From a virus, in IMG/VR virus record IMGVR_UViG_3300020395_000573, positions 1-64,000 of that record: a stretch of 64,000 nucleotides of DNA; one strand, given 5' to 3'. The notes beneath the pieces were generated by a model. That model ran no database searches, was not told the origin of the DNA, and saw nothing but the letters and a program-made list of their open reading frames with translations. The position numbers and the translations under genes are program-made. Shown here in pieces: positions 32,757 to 41,261 of this stretch (positions are counted from its first letter, which is position 1; every line of letters starts with the position of its first letter).

Positions 32757-33149
32757 ATGTCTATTAAATCAACAATCGCTGCAGTAGCAGCATCTCCATT
32801 CCTACTCGCTGGTGCAGCTTTTGCTGGTCCATATGTGAATGTCGAGAGCAACCTTTCATATCCTGATGGAGACTATAGCTCTGCAGCTACTGACATCCAT
32901 ATCGGTTACGAGGGAACAACAACTAGTGGTAAGATTGCATACTATGTACAAGGCGGTCCTTCATTGAACCATGCTGAGTCAACTGACGATACAGAAACAG
33001 AACTTTCTGGTAAGATCGGTGCTTCTTTCGCTGCTACAGAAGATCTAGCTCTTTATGGAGAGATCTCTGGTGCTTCTAACGGAGAGGATGCTTCTGGTGA
33101 CAACATCGTTGACTGGGGCGGTAAAATCGGTGCTAAGTTCGTATTCTAA
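32757..33149 (+). CDS. Exported beta-barrel (porin-like) protein
   Basis: 130 residues. A signal peptide (MSIKSTIAAVAASPFLLAGA, cleavage after AFA) precedes alternating strands (GKIAYYVQGG, LALYGEISG) and a terminal GGKIGAKFVF, with the C-terminal aromatic residue typical of outer-membrane proteins. At ~108 mature residues it can form only a small barrel. Its dual promoter, structured leader and dedicated terminator suggest strong, controlled expression. Function unknown. Confidence 0.6.
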   Translation: MSIKSTIAAVAASPFLLAGAAFAGPYVNVESNLSYPDGDYSSAATDIHIGYEGTTTSGKIAYYVQGGPSLNHAESTDDTETELSGKIGASFAATEDLALYGEISGASNGEDASGDNIVDWGGKIGAKFVF

Positions 33150-33173
33150 TAACAGAATATATACTTATACAAC

Positions 33174-33200
33174 AAGGGTATCTTCGGATACCCTTTTTTT
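33174..33200 (+). terminator. Rho-independent terminator with TTCG loop
   Basis: AAGGGTATC and GATACCCTT form a 9-bp stem closed by TTCG, followed by a T run. Confidence 0.92.
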
Positions 33201-33212
33201 CTTTGAACTATT

Positions 33213-33449
33213 ATGAATTTCACAGTTTATACCAGAGGCGGTTGCCCTTATTGCACACAGGTTAAGCAAGTTTTAGGTGGGAAAGGATACAATTATGTGG
33301 AGTATACTTTGGAGAAAGACTTCACAAGAGAAGCATTTTATGGTCAGTTCGGTAATGGATCAACCTTCCCTCAAGTAGTATTAAATGGAACAAATCTTGG
33401 TGGATGTCAAGAGACTGTTAAATACTTGCATGAAAATAATATGATTTGA
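33213..33449 (+). CDS. grx: Glutaredoxin
   Basis: 78 residues with the dithiol active site GCPYC near residue 11, cis-proline FPQVV and GGCQE of the glutathione site. It can reduce ribonucleotide reductase (nrdAB at 17-20.6 kb) using glutathione. Confidence 0.93.
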   Translation: MNFTVYTRGGCPYCTQVKQVLGGKGYNYVEYTLEKDFTREAFYGQFGNGSTFPQVVLNGTNLGGCQETVKYLHENNMI

Positions 33450-33751
33450 TGGAAGAACTATACGATCTGGTTGAGCATGCTATTGATAATGCATTTGAAA
33501 ATGAGGATTACTCGTTCGACTGTTACTCGTATCTAATACAACAAAGTGTTAGTAAAGAATCAGTTAAAGAGTTTATCACATCATCAACAGCAGGTAACAC
33601 TGCTCTTATCATTAGAGATTTACGTTTGTATATTGAAGATGATGAGAGCACTGCAACAGAAGCATACGGTCACCTTGGTAAAGAAAGAGCACGTATTGTA
33701 ATTGATTACTTATATGCTATACTAAATGGTGCAGTGCGTTACAGTAGATGA
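33449..33751 (+). CDS. Conserved hypothetical protein
   Basis: 100 residues, acidic and helical, starting from the ATG that overlaps the glutaredoxin stop. Stop overlaps the halogenase start. No motif recognised. Confidence 0.55.
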   Translation: MEELYDLVEHAIDNAFENEDYSFDCYSYLIQQSVSKESVKEFITSSTAGNTALIIRDLRLYIEDDESTATEAYGHLGKERARIVIDYLYAILNGAVRYSR

Positions 33752-34887
33752 AAGTTACTATACTTGGTGCAGGTAATGCAGGTTGTTTTACTGCAGTTCA
33801 TTATGCATTCTTCACTCGGCATCATGATGTTGAGATTGAATTAATACATAACCCAGATATAAAACCAGAACCAGTAGGACAGGCAACCTTTCCAAATGAA
33901 CCTGAACTATTGGATGATGCTTTAGGATTCAACTGGCATAACAATACTATAAATGCTACTCCTAAGACAGGTATTTTGTATGAAGGTTGGGGTAAGGTGA
34001 ATGAAGAAGTCTTTCATCCCTTTCCATCTCATGCGTTAGGTATGCATTTTTCTCCTTCGGAGATGCAGAATTATATTTTGAAGTCAGGATTTTTTAATGT
34101 AGTAGAAGATAATATACCAGATCCTAAAGATGTAGATGCTGATTATGTGTTTGATTGTAGAGGTAAACCAAAAGATTATAGTGACTACGATACTTTAATC
34201 AATCCTATCAATGCTGTTGTACTTGCTAAACCTAATTGGGATACATCAACAACACTATGGACTAGATCAGTAGCAACACCTGATGGTTGGGCATTTATAA
34301 TTCCAACTAAGGTATCCTCTGGTGCTATAGGTTACTTGTATAACAGTGACATAACTTCTAAGGAAGGTGCTGAATCAAATCTATTGGATATGTTTGATGC
34401 AGAGATCACTAATCATTTAAACTTTAAGAGTTACTGTGCAAAGAATCCTGTAGTTGATGATAGAATATTCTTGAATGGTAACAGGTTATTCTTCTTAGAA
34501 CCTTTAGAAGCAACAGCAGTCCATACTTATCTACAGTGGGCAAAGGATGCCTTCACTGTAACTTGTCTTAAGAAAGCATCTGTACCTGATGCATCTGCTC
34601 ATATCATTTCACATATAAAAGAGTTACAAAATTTTATTCTTTGGCACTATCAATTTGGATCTAAGTATGACACACCCTTTTGGAAGTATGCATCGTCTTT
34701 AAAGTTTACAGATCCTAAGTTTGATTTCATATTAAATCAGGTAGATGAGTTGGATATTAATGAGATAAAATTCCGAGAGATCGTAGAAGACAACCCAGCT
34801 TACGGTGCTTGGCATCGTAGTAGTTTGAAGTGGTGGAAGGATGGGATGACAATTCCTCAGAAATATGCTATACTTGATAGCAGCTAA
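33748..34887 (+). CDS. Flavin-dependent tryptophan-halogenase-like protein
   Basis: 379 residues. N-terminal FAD fold GAGNAGCF, followed by PVGQATFPN, DCRG and FLEPLEATAVH, which correspond to family segments GEATxP and FLDPLxSTG. The WxWxIP signature appears as GWAFIIP, a variant. Family enzymes chlorinate tryptophan using FADH2, but this one is shorter (typical ~530) and the altered motif leaves halogenation doubtful. Homologues are annotated in other cyanophages. Confidence 0.75.
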   Translation: MKVTILGAGNAGCFTAVHYAFFTRHHDVEIELIHNPDIKPEPVGQATFPNEPELLDDALGFNWHNNTINATPKTGILYEGWGKVNEEVFHPFPSHALGMHFSPSEMQNYILKSGFFNVVEDNIPDPKDVDADYVFDCRGKPKDYSDYDTLINPINAVVLAKPNWDTSTTLWTRSVATPDGWAFIIPTKVSSGAIGYLYNSDITSKEGAESNLLDMFDAEITNHLNFKSYCAKNPVVDDRIFLNGNRLFFLEPLEATAVHTYLQWAKDAFTVTCLKKASVPDASAHIISHIKELQNFILWHYQFGSKYDTPFWKYASSLKFTDPKFDFILNQVDELDINEIKFREIVEDNPAYGAWHRSSLKWWKDGMTIPQKYAILDSS

Positions 34888-34911
34888 ATAAATCTAGCTA
34901 CGAGAGGTAAC

Positions 34912-35136
34912 ATGGAGATTGCATTAGTTGTATTAATGGTAATCGGTGCCTTTCTTCTGGGGATCGTGATTGCATGGTTAGCAAAAGGATATGTAGAAGA
35001 CTACATTGAAAACGCTGCTTACTCTAAGTCAATTACACACCCTGAAATGCTGGATGAAAATGGTAATCTAATACACGATGAACTCATTTACATTCGTAAA
35101 GACATACTTGAACTTGAAGATGATGATGAGGATTAA
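34912..35136 (+). CDS. Small membrane protein
   Basis: 74 residues: one N-terminal membrane helix (VVLMVIGAFLLGIVIAWLA) and an acidic cytoplasmic-type tail. A late-like GCTAAATA at 34883-34890 precedes it. Unknown function. Confidence 0.6.
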   Translation: MEIALVVLMVIGAFLLGIVIAWLAKGYVEDYIENAAYSKSITHPEMLDENGNLIHDELIYIRKDILELEDDDED

Positions 35137-35141
35137 TTATT

Positions 35142-35609
35142 ATGCCTAAAACTATGGAAAATAGTAACCCTCGGTTACTAATCAGTGAAATCTTACGTAA
35201 GGTTTCTAATGCAAAAACAAAAAAAGAAAAGATAGATCTGTTAAGGGAGAATAATTCTCCTGCTTTACGGATGCTATTGATTTGGAACTACGATGACAGC
35301 GTGGTCTCTGAGATCCCTGAAGGCGATGTTCCATACACTCCTAACGAAGCACCTGTAGGAACAGATCATACTCGTTTAGAGCAAGAATCCAGAGGTTTCT
35401 ATCGTTATGTTAAAGGTGGTGACCCTAAGTTAAAGGCTTTAAAACGTGAGTCTATGTTCATTCAATTGCTTGAAGGACTTTCTGCTGAGGAAGCAGAACT
35501 TTTATGCTTAATTAAGGATGGTAAACTCACCTCAAAGTATAAGCGTATTACTAAAGCAGTAATCTCTGAGGCATTTCCCTCTATTGAATGGGGAGGTCGT
35601 GGTGGCTGA
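35142..35609 (+). CDS. Conserved cyanophage hypothetical protein
   Basis: 155 residues. N-terminal helical repeat-like segment (LLISEILRKVSNAKTKKEKI) and a C-terminal LEGLSAEEAELLCLIKDGKL that recurs in T4-like marine phages to my knowledge. Function unknown. Its end overlaps the next gene by 8 bp. Confidence 0.6.
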   Translation: MPKTMENSNPRLLISEILRKVSNAKTKKEKIDLLRENNSPALRMLLIWNYDDSVVSEIPEGDVPYTPNEAPVGTDHTRLEQESRGFYRYVKGGDPKLKALKRESMFIQLLEGLSAEEAELLCLIKDGKLTSKYKRITKAVISEAFPSIEWGGRGG

Positions 35610-35913
35610 AGAAGTCGTAGAAGAGAAGAAGGAAGAAGAAAAGAAATCTCCTTTTAATTCTGGATGTACTATCCTACATGAGGATTGTGATCCAACTGTT
35701 GCAAAGGATAAGAAGTTACCTTACTCTTCTTATCTTGTAGAGTATATGAAGGAAGGTCGTATTGCATATGATGTAACGATGACTGTTAAAGAGTCAGATT
35801 TATTTGATATGTACTATGATTTTTATAAGAAAGACTTTAAGTCTTTTAAACAAACTGACGGAAGAATTAAACCATCCCTATGGAACCAGTCAAAATCCAA
35901 AAAGAAAAAATAA
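35602..35913 (+). CDS. Conserved hypothetical protein
   Basis: 103 residues from the GTG at 35602, chosen because GGGGAGG lies 6 nt upstream. Glu/Lys-rich start, central CTILHEDCDPT with two cysteines, basic end (NQSKSKKKK). Stop overlaps the next ATG (TAATG). Confidence 0.55.
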   Translation: MAEEVVEEKKEEEKKSPFNSGCTILHEDCDPTVAKDKKLPYSSYLVEYMKEGRIAYDVTMTVKESDLFDMYYDFYKKDFKSFKQTDGRIKPSLWNQSKSKKKK

Positions 35914-36158
35914 TGAGTGTGTATGCAAGGAAAGATACTCCTCCACCACTCCCTGATCCTATTAAACCAGAGGATGAGGCACTTAGTAAACGGATTGCCG
36001 TACAGTTTCTTTGGGATGTAACGTCCCCTATAGTATTTTTATTCTTATGGAATTGGATCATGCCAGGTCTATTTGGCTTGGCTACTATCGGATACTTTAA
36101 AGCATTCGGTATCGTTGTAATGTCTCGTATATTATTTAAGCATGACTCAGCACAATAA
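35913..36158 (+). CDS. Small membrane protein
   Basis: 81 residues from ATG 35913 (an upstream ATG at 35880 is inside the previous gene). Proline-rich start, then two hydrophobic segments (PIVFLFLWNWIMPG and FGIVVMSRILF). Overlaps the thyX start. Confidence 0.55.
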   Translation: MSVYARKDTPPPLPDPIKPEDEALSKRIAVQFLWDVTSPIVFLFLWNWIMPGLFGLATIGYFKAFGIVVMSRILFKHDSAQ

Positions 36159-36858
36159 AGTATGTTTGATCTCTGTTACTCCTGATGCAGAGAAAACCAT
36201 TGGTTACGTGGCGAGGGTTTCTAACCCCAATAATCAGGGCAACCCTAAGGTAGAGGGTCTACTTAGGTATTGTATAAATCATGGGCATTGGAGCGTCTTT
36301 GAACAGGCATTCATGACCCTTGAGATCAGTACCACTAGAGGTCTTGCTGCACAGATACTAAGGCACAGATCATTTACCTTTCAAGAATTTTCACAGAGGT
36401 ATGCTGATACTAATCTATTAGCAGATGAAATTCCTCTTCCTCAATTACGTCGTCAGGATACTAAGAACAGACAGAATAGTATTGATGATGTTGATCCATT
36501 CCTTGTTAAGAAGTATCAGATCCTGATGGAAGAACACTTCAAACATTCAATGGAATTATATAATAAGATGCTTGAAGATGGTATAGCAAAGGAGTGTGCA
36601 CGGTTTGTACTACCTCTTTGTACTCCTACCAAACTTTATATGACAGGTAGTATCCGTTCTTGGATTCACTATATAGATTTACGTTCTGCACATGGTACGC
36701 AGAAAGAACACATGGATATAGCAGAGGCATGTCGTGATCATTTCGTCTGCAATTTTCCAATCATTGCCAATGCCTTAGGTTGGTGTCAAGGTGATGAGTG
36801 TGACTGTAAGGATGTTAACTATTGGAATGATTTACAACCATGCATTCGGATAGACTGA
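36142..36858 (+). CDS. thyX: FAD-dependent thymidylate synthase
   Basis: 238 residues with the ThyX signature RHRSFTFQEFS (RHR-x7-S) near residue 74. It makes dTMP from dUMP using methylene-THF and NADPH via FAD, feeding phage DNA synthesis next to nrdAB, purN/purC and mazG. Length is typical. Confidence 0.96.
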   Translation: MTQHNKVCLISVTPDAEKTIGYVARVSNPNNQGNPKVEGLLRYCINHGHWSVFEQAFMTLEISTTRGLAAQILRHRSFTFQEFSQRYADTNLLADEIPLPQLRRQDTKNRQNSIDDVDPFLVKKYQILMEEHFKHSMELYNKMLEDGIAKECARFVLPLCTPTKLYMTGSIRSWIHYIDLRSAHGTQKEHMDIAEACRDHFVCNFPIIANALGWCQGDECDCKDVNYWNDLQPCIRID

Positions 36859-36889
36859 GACCATATACACCCAATAGAACTTTTCAACA

Positions 36890-37120
36890 ATGCCTCGTTA
36901 CGATTTTATTAATAAGAAGACAGGTGAGATTACTGAGCTTACTATGTCAATGACTGCCCTCGATAAATACAAAGAGGACAATCCAGACATGGAAAGATAC
37001 TTTGGTAATCAAAAGACTGATGCCATCTATGGTAAACCAAAGTCTTCTGATGGATTCAAAGAAGTAATGTCTAAAGTCCAATCAGCACATCCACTTGCAA
37101 ACCTAAGTCGTTTTACATAA
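36890..37120 (+). CDS. Conserved hypothetical protein, FmdB-like start
   Basis: 76 residues. MPRYDFINKKTGEITELTMS resembles the N-terminal strand pair of FmdB-type small proteins but lacks their cysteines. Abuts phoH. Unknown function. Confidence 0.6.
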   Translation: MPRYDFINKKTGEITELTMSMTALDKYKEDNPDMERYFGNQKTDAIYGKPKSSDGFKEVMSKVQSAHPLANLSRFT

Positions 37121-37884
37121 TGCCAAGAGCGAAGAAGAAATCTGGAAACGGTTATGCACCAGTCCCTCAAGGGATGAGTGTCAAAATGATGAAAAGAAAG
37201 AAGCCTATTGACAAGTCATACATGACTGATATCAAGCCTCTTACTGACAATCAAAAGATTGCTTTTGATGAGTATAAGGCAGGTAAGAACTTGCTTTTAC
37301 ATGGTGCTGCTGGTACAGGTAAGACTTTTATCATGCTATACTTAGCATTGCAGGAAGTATTAGATGAAACTACGTCCTACGAAAAAATTTATATTGTTAG
37401 GAGTCTTGTTCCTACTCGTGAAATTGGGTTTCTTCCTGGCGATCATGAAGATAAGTCCTACCTTTATCAAATCCCTTACAAAAATATGGTAAGGTACATG
37501 TTTGAAATGCCTGATGAGAATTCATTTGAAATGTTGTATGATAATCTAAGGGCACAACAAACAATAGATTTCTGGTCTACCTCATTCATTAGAGGTACTA
37601 CATTAGACAATGCTATTGTTATAGTGGATGAGTTTAGTAACTTGAACTTCCATGAACTTGATTCAATGATCACTCGTATAGGAGAGGACTGTAAGATCAT
37701 GTTCTGTGGTGACATTCAACAGACTGATCTCACTAGAGACAATGAGAAGTCTGGCATCTCAGACTTCATTAAGATACTTGAGCAGATGAAATCATTTGCT
37801 TGCGTTGAGTTTGACTTCAAAGATATTGTTAGGTCTGGACTGGTCAGAGAATATCTTATCGCCAAATATAATTCGGGATTTTGA
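37120..37884 (+). CDS. phoH: PhoH-like ATPase
   Basis: 254 residues. Walker A HGAAGTGKT near residue 62 and Walker B IVIVDEFSN near residue 165, within a PhoH/helicase-type NTPase. PhoH is a phosphate-regulated gene in bacteria and very common in marine phages; biochemical role uncertain, RNA/DNA helicase activity suspected. Confidence 0.93.
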   Translation: MPRAKKKSGNGYAPVPQGMSVKMMKRKKPIDKSYMTDIKPLTDNQKIAFDEYKAGKNLLLHGAAGTGKTFIMLYLALQEVLDETTSYEKIYIVRSLVPTREIGFLPGDHEDKSYLYQIPYKNMVRYMFEMPDENSFEMLYDNLRAQQTIDFWSTSFIRGTTLDNAIVIVDEFSNLNFHELDSMITRIGEDCKIMFCGDIQQTDLTRDNEKSGISDFIKILEQMKSFACVEFDFKDIVRSGLVREYLIAKYNSGF

Positions 37885-37894
37885 TTCAAAATAT

Positions 37895-37941
37895 CCGCAA
37901 AAAAATCTCGGCAAAATTTTTGACCCTTAAGGCTTTTTATC
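37895..37941 (+). repeat. A/T-rich leader repeat, copy 1
   Basis: CGCAAAAAAATCTCGGCAAA followed by ATTTTTGACC, AAGG and TTTTTAT just before an ATG. A close copy precedes the gene at 42420 and a partial copy lies inside the gene at 60507. Confidence 0.6.
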
Positions 37942-38526
37942 ATGTACACTATTGAAGATTTCATTGGGGTCTTTCCTAATGCATTAGACTCTAAGTATTG
38001 TGAGGATCTAATAAAGCATTTTGAATACTGCAAAGACAACACAACTTTTATACGACCAAGAGAAGCAGAGCATCATAAGATTGATGATGATCAGTTGTTG
38101 TATAATGACTTTGCATTTGAGCACGATATAATATGTGGATTACATCACCAATTTAATAAGACATTCTTTGATGCTACTCAAGCATGTCTGGAGTTATATA
38201 AAGAAAAGTATTCTATCCTTACTACACCTAAGAGGTCAGCAATATTTGATGTAAAGGTACAGAGAACATTACCAGGTCAAGGGTTTCATATCTGGCATGC
38301 AGAAGCGATGAATAGATTTTCATCTCCAAGGTACTTGACATATACGCTATATTTGAATACAATAGAGGAAGGTGGAGAAACTGAGTTCATTTATCAGAAG
38401 ACTCGTATTAAACCAGTACAAGGTACCCTTCTGATTTGGCCAGCAGCATTCACTCACACCCATCGTGGTAATCAACCGCTAAGTGGTCCAAAATATATCG
38501 TTACAACCTGGGAAGAGTTCTATTAA
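37942..38526 (+). CDS. 2OG-Fe(II) oxygenase
   Basis: 194 residues. FHIWHAEAMN (metal H and acidic residue), EGGETEF, the second metal histidine in FTHTHRG, and a basic residue in PKYIVTTW for 2-oxoglutarate fit a prolyl-hydroxylase-type dioxygenase. Similar in layout to the protein at 4769. Substrate unknown. A promoter lies inside its 3-prime part. Confidence 0.85.
   Translation: MYTIEDFIGVFPNALDSKYCEDLIKHFEYCKDNTTFIRPREAEHHKIDDDQLLYNDFAFEHDIICGLHHQFNKTFFDATQACLELYKEKYSILTTPKRSAIFDVKVQRTLPGQGFHIWHAEAMNRFSSPRYLTYTLYLNTIEEGGETEFIYQKTRIKPVQGTLLIWPAAFTHTHRGNQPLSGPKYIVTTWEEFY
38335..38363 (+). promoter_or_regulatory. Host-type promoter for the exonuclease gene
   Basis: TTGACA (38335-38340), 17-nt spacer, TACAAT (38358-38363), 163 nt before the gene at 38526. 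Confidence 0.55.
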
Positions 38527-39203
38527 TGTTTGAATTTGTTAAAGTTAACATAGATCAACCTGAGGTTGAACCTATAAGCAAAGACGGTGTACGGTATTAC
38601 CCTATACCTGGTGCTGATAAATACTATCCGAGTGTTACCTCAATCACATCGTTTAAGAACGCTGCTTTCTTCGCTGGTTGGAGAAAGAAAATTGGTGAAG
38701 ACGAGGCTAATCGAATCACTGCTAGAGCTACACAAAGAGGTACTACATTTCATAGTATCACTGAAGACTATTTTAAAGGTGAGTTAAATCTTAACAGTTA
38801 CTTGGAAAATAATCCATTACCTGTTAGAATGTTTCAATCAGCGAAGGATACACTCAATCGTATCAATAAAATAAACTGCTTGGAAACTTTTCTATACTCA
38901 CATTATCTTGGTCTTGCTGGTCGTGTAGACTGCATCGCAGAATTTGATGGTGAGTTAGCAGTTATCGATTTTAAAACCTCTACTAAAGAAAAGAAAGAGG
39001 ACTGGGTTGAACATTATTTTGTTCAGGAAACTGCATACGCAGCCATGTTCTTAGAACGTACTGGTATTGAGGTAAAGAAAATTGTCACACTCATTGCGGT
39101 TGAAGACGGGTCTGTACAAGTGTTTGAGAAGTACAATCTTGATGACTATTTACAATTACTTAAATCTTACATCGAGGAATTTGTTAGGAGTAAGAATGCC
39201 TAA
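38526..39203 (+). CDS. PD-(D/E)xK exonuclease (RecB/Cas4/MGME1-like)
   Basis: 225 residues. The nuclease core is GRVDCIAEFDGELAVIDFKT, giving the D...D-x-K active site, preceded by RGTTFHSITEDYF with its H/E. This layout matches RecB-type single-strand exonucleases annotated in cyanophages. Likely role in DNA processing or host DNA degradation, next to gp33 and gp32. Confidence 0.85.
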   Translation: MFEFVKVNIDQPEVEPISKDGVRYYPIPGADKYYPSVTSITSFKNAAFFAGWRKKIGEDEANRITARATQRGTTFHSITEDYFKGELNLNSYLENNPLPVRMFQSAKDTLNRINKINCLETFLYSHYLGLAGRVDCIAEFDGELAVIDFKTSTKEKKEDWVEHYFVQETAYAAMFLERTGIEVKKIVTLIAVEDGSVQVFEKYNLDDYLQLLKSYIEEFVRSKNA

Positions 39204-39447
39204 AGAACAATTAGATGATAAATTTTTAACTCCTACCAAGTTCTCGGCAGAGATAGAACGACTAGTTCACACCAGTGAGGGATTGATCTCTTACATAGAG
39301 GCAGTAGTAACTTACTGTCAAGAAAATGAAATCGAATTGGAGACAGTACCTAAACTGGTATCTAAACCATTGAAAGAACGATTGAAACATGAAGCACAGC
39401 GACTTAATTATATGAAAGCATCTTCTAAAGGGGTATTACCTTTATGA
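39196..39447 (+). CDS. 33: gp33-like late transcription coactivator
   Basis: 83 residues from ATG 39196 (AGGAG upstream). SYIEAVVTYCQENEIELETV and PLKERLKHEAQRLNY match the pattern of T4 gp33 (SYLEATTAFLEENSI..., EKIQSEAIDENLL). gp33 links RNA polymerase to the sliding clamp for late promoters, consistent with the many TATAAATA boxes here. Confidence 0.72.
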   Translation: MPKEQLDDKFLTPTKFSAEIERLVHTSEGLISYIEAVVTYCQENEIELETVPKLVSKPLKERLKHEAQRLNYMKASSKGVLPL

Positions 39448-39785
39448 CACAAGGAACATTTTTTAAGTCAGAACAAGTACAGCAGAATCTCCATGATATT
39501 TTCAATACATATCAGGAGATTGCTGCTGTGACTGCTGCTCTTCCTAAGATGAATAAGGAAGAGAAGTTAGCACACATTAATAAGTGTAAGGGTCTTATCG
39601 ATAAACAGAAGACCTTTTATACTAGACTATCTCTGTCTACTACATCAGGTGATGCAGAAGCAGCAGATATGAAGATGAGAATTGATGCATTGTCCCAAGC
39701 GTTTGGATACCAGACCTTACTGGACTGCATGGATGCTATGATTGTAACCCTTGACAAGGCTTGGAAACAAGAACAATCACGTTGA
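39444..39785 (+). CDS. DUF1825-like protein
   Basis: 113 residues, helical. FFKSEQVQQNLHDIFNTYQE and KQKTFYTRLSLS match the cyanobacterial/cyanophage DUF1825 family. Function unknown. Its TGA stop lies in the -35 box of the gp32 promoter. Confidence 0.72.
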   Translation: MTQGTFFKSEQVQQNLHDIFNTYQEIAAVTAALPKMNKEEKLAHINKCKGLIDKQKTFYTRLSLSTTSGDAEAADMKMRIDALSQAFGYQTLLDCMDAMIVTLDKAWKQEQSR

Positions 39786-39810
39786 CATCTTATAAATAGT
39801 ATGCTACGAT
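39782..39810 (+). promoter_or_regulatory. gp32 promoter: host-type with embedded late box
   Basis: TTGACA (39782-39787), 17-nt spacer, TACGAT (39805-39810). A perfect late box TATAAATA (39791-39798) sits in the spacer. Confidence 0.7.
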
Positions 39811-39851
39811 CACACAGTAGCAATAATACACACAATACGGAGAATACAATT

Positions 39852-40763
39852 ATGTCTTTTGCCTCACTTAAGAAGGCTTCCTCTGCAGGAAATACCTTCG
39901 CCAAGTTAACACAAGAGATTGAAAAGTTAAACCAACCTCAGACCACAGGTGCTGATGAGCGTCTATGGAAACCTGAGTTAGATAAATCAGGTAACGGTTA
40001 CGCAGTAATTCGTTTCCTTCCTGCTCCAGACGGAGAGGACATGCCTTGGGCAAAGATCTGGTCGCACTCATTTAAGGGGCCAGGAGGTCAGTGGTACATC
40101 GAGAACTCACTTACTACAGTTGGTAAGGATGATCCCGTTGGAGAACTGAACAGAGAATTATGGAACAGTGGACGTGAGTCTGATAAGGCAACTGCCAGAG
40201 CACAGAAGAGAAAACTCTCTTACTACTCTAACATCTATGTTGTTTCAGATCCTGCTCATCCAGAAAATGAAGGAAGAGTATTCCTTTACAAGTATGGTAA
40301 GAAGATCTTTGATAAGATAGTTGAAGCAATGCAACCTGCTTTTGCAGACGAGTCTCCATTAGATCCTTTCAATCTATGGAAGGGTGGAAACTTTAAGGTT
40401 AAGATACGTAAAGTTGATGGATATTGGAACTATGATAAGTCAGAGTTCGCTACACCTGAAACCTTAGGTGGTTTTGATGATGATCAGTTGGAAGAGATTT
40501 GGAAGAAAGCATACTCACTTGCTGAGTTTGAAGCACCAAAGAACTTTAAGTCCTATGAGGATCTTAAGAAGCGTTTAAGTACTGTACTTGGTGGTGCTCC
40601 CACTCGTACAGCACCTGTTGTTGATGAGAGTCAAGAAGAGGTTAGACCTGCCAACTGGGGTAAAGAAGTCAGTGACTTTAGGGAGAAAGCAGTTGCTTCC
40701 TCACCAGTGAATGCTGAAGAAGACACGCTATCATATTTTGCTTCGTTAGCAGAAGAGGACTGA
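39852..40763 (+). CDS. 32: Single-stranded DNA-binding protein gp32
   Basis: 303 residues from ATG 39852 (CGGAG upstream). Basic N-terminal cooperativity region, an OB-type core with conserved aromatics (RFLPAPDGEDMPWAKIWSHS; FLYKYGKKIFDK) and an acidic C-terminus (SLAEED) that contacts partners. It coats single-stranded DNA during replication and recombination with gp43, gp41, gp61 and UvsX. Terminator follows. Confidence 0.93.
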   Translation: MSFASLKKASSAGNTFAKLTQEIEKLNQPQTTGADERLWKPELDKSGNGYAVIRFLPAPDGEDMPWAKIWSHSFKGPGGQWYIENSLTTVGKDDPVGELNRELWNSGRESDKATARAQKRKLSYYSNIYVVSDPAHPENEGRVFLYKYGKKIFDKIVEAMQPAFADESPLDPFNLWKGGNFKVKIRKVDGYWNYDKSEFATPETLGGFDDDQLEEIWKKAYSLAEFEAPKNFKSYEDLKKRLSTVLGGAPTRTAPVVDESQEEVRPANWGKEVSDFREKAVASSPVNAEEDTLSYFASLAEED

Positions 40764-40779
40764 TAGGAAACTGTCACAT

Positions 40780-40814
40780 AAGGGGGTTACACACCCCCTT
40801 TTTCATGCTATAAT
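40780..40814 (+). terminator. gp32 terminator with adjacent -10 box
   Basis: AAGGGGGT (40780-40787) pairs with ACCCCCTT (40793-40800), T run to 40803. TATAAT at 40809-40814 follows, with only a weak -35 (GTTACA) inside the hairpin. Near-copy of the psbA terminator. Confidence 0.8.
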
Positions 40815-40838
40815 TAATACATAATAAAAAGAACTGCA

Positions 40839-41261
40839 ATGAAAGTATTACTTGCGACTGCTCTTGCTGTTGGTACAGTTAGTCCAGCATTAGCAGATCA
40901 CTATCAACCAGGTTATTCCTACAACAGAACATGTACTCGTACAGAGTATAGAGAGGAGTATGTTCCTGGCACAAGAAATAGTCCAGGTTACGTTAGAAAC
41001 TGGGAAGAAACTATTGATGTACCATGTCGTTCAAATCAATGGCATCCAAGACCATCAAGACCTCCTTACAGAGAACCTGTAATAAGACGTGAACATGTAC
41101 CATCACCTGATGGTAACGAGTGTCAAGAAGGAGCAATCCTTGGTGGTATATTAGGTGGAGGTGCTGGTGCAGCACTATCTCAAGGTGATGGTCGTTGGTG
41201 GGCAATTCCTTTGGGAGTAGTTACAGGCAGTGTCATAGGATGTGACATTGATGGAGGATGA
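40839..41261 (+). CDS. Exported protein with glycine-zipper segment
   Basis: 140 residues: signal peptide (MKVLLATALAVGTVSPALA), an Arg/Tyr/Pro-rich region with paired cysteines, then GAILGGILGGGAGAALSQGD, a glycine-zipper hairpin as in 17-kDa surface antigens. Probably sits in the periplasm or outer membrane of the host. Overlaps the next gene. Confidence 0.65.
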   Translation: MKVLLATALAVGTVSPALADHYQPGYSYNRTCTRTEYREEYVPGTRNSPGYVRNWEETIDVPCRSNQWHPRPSRPPYREPVIRREHVPSPDGNECQEGAILGGILGGGAGAALSQGDGRWWAIPLGVVTGSVIGCDIDGG

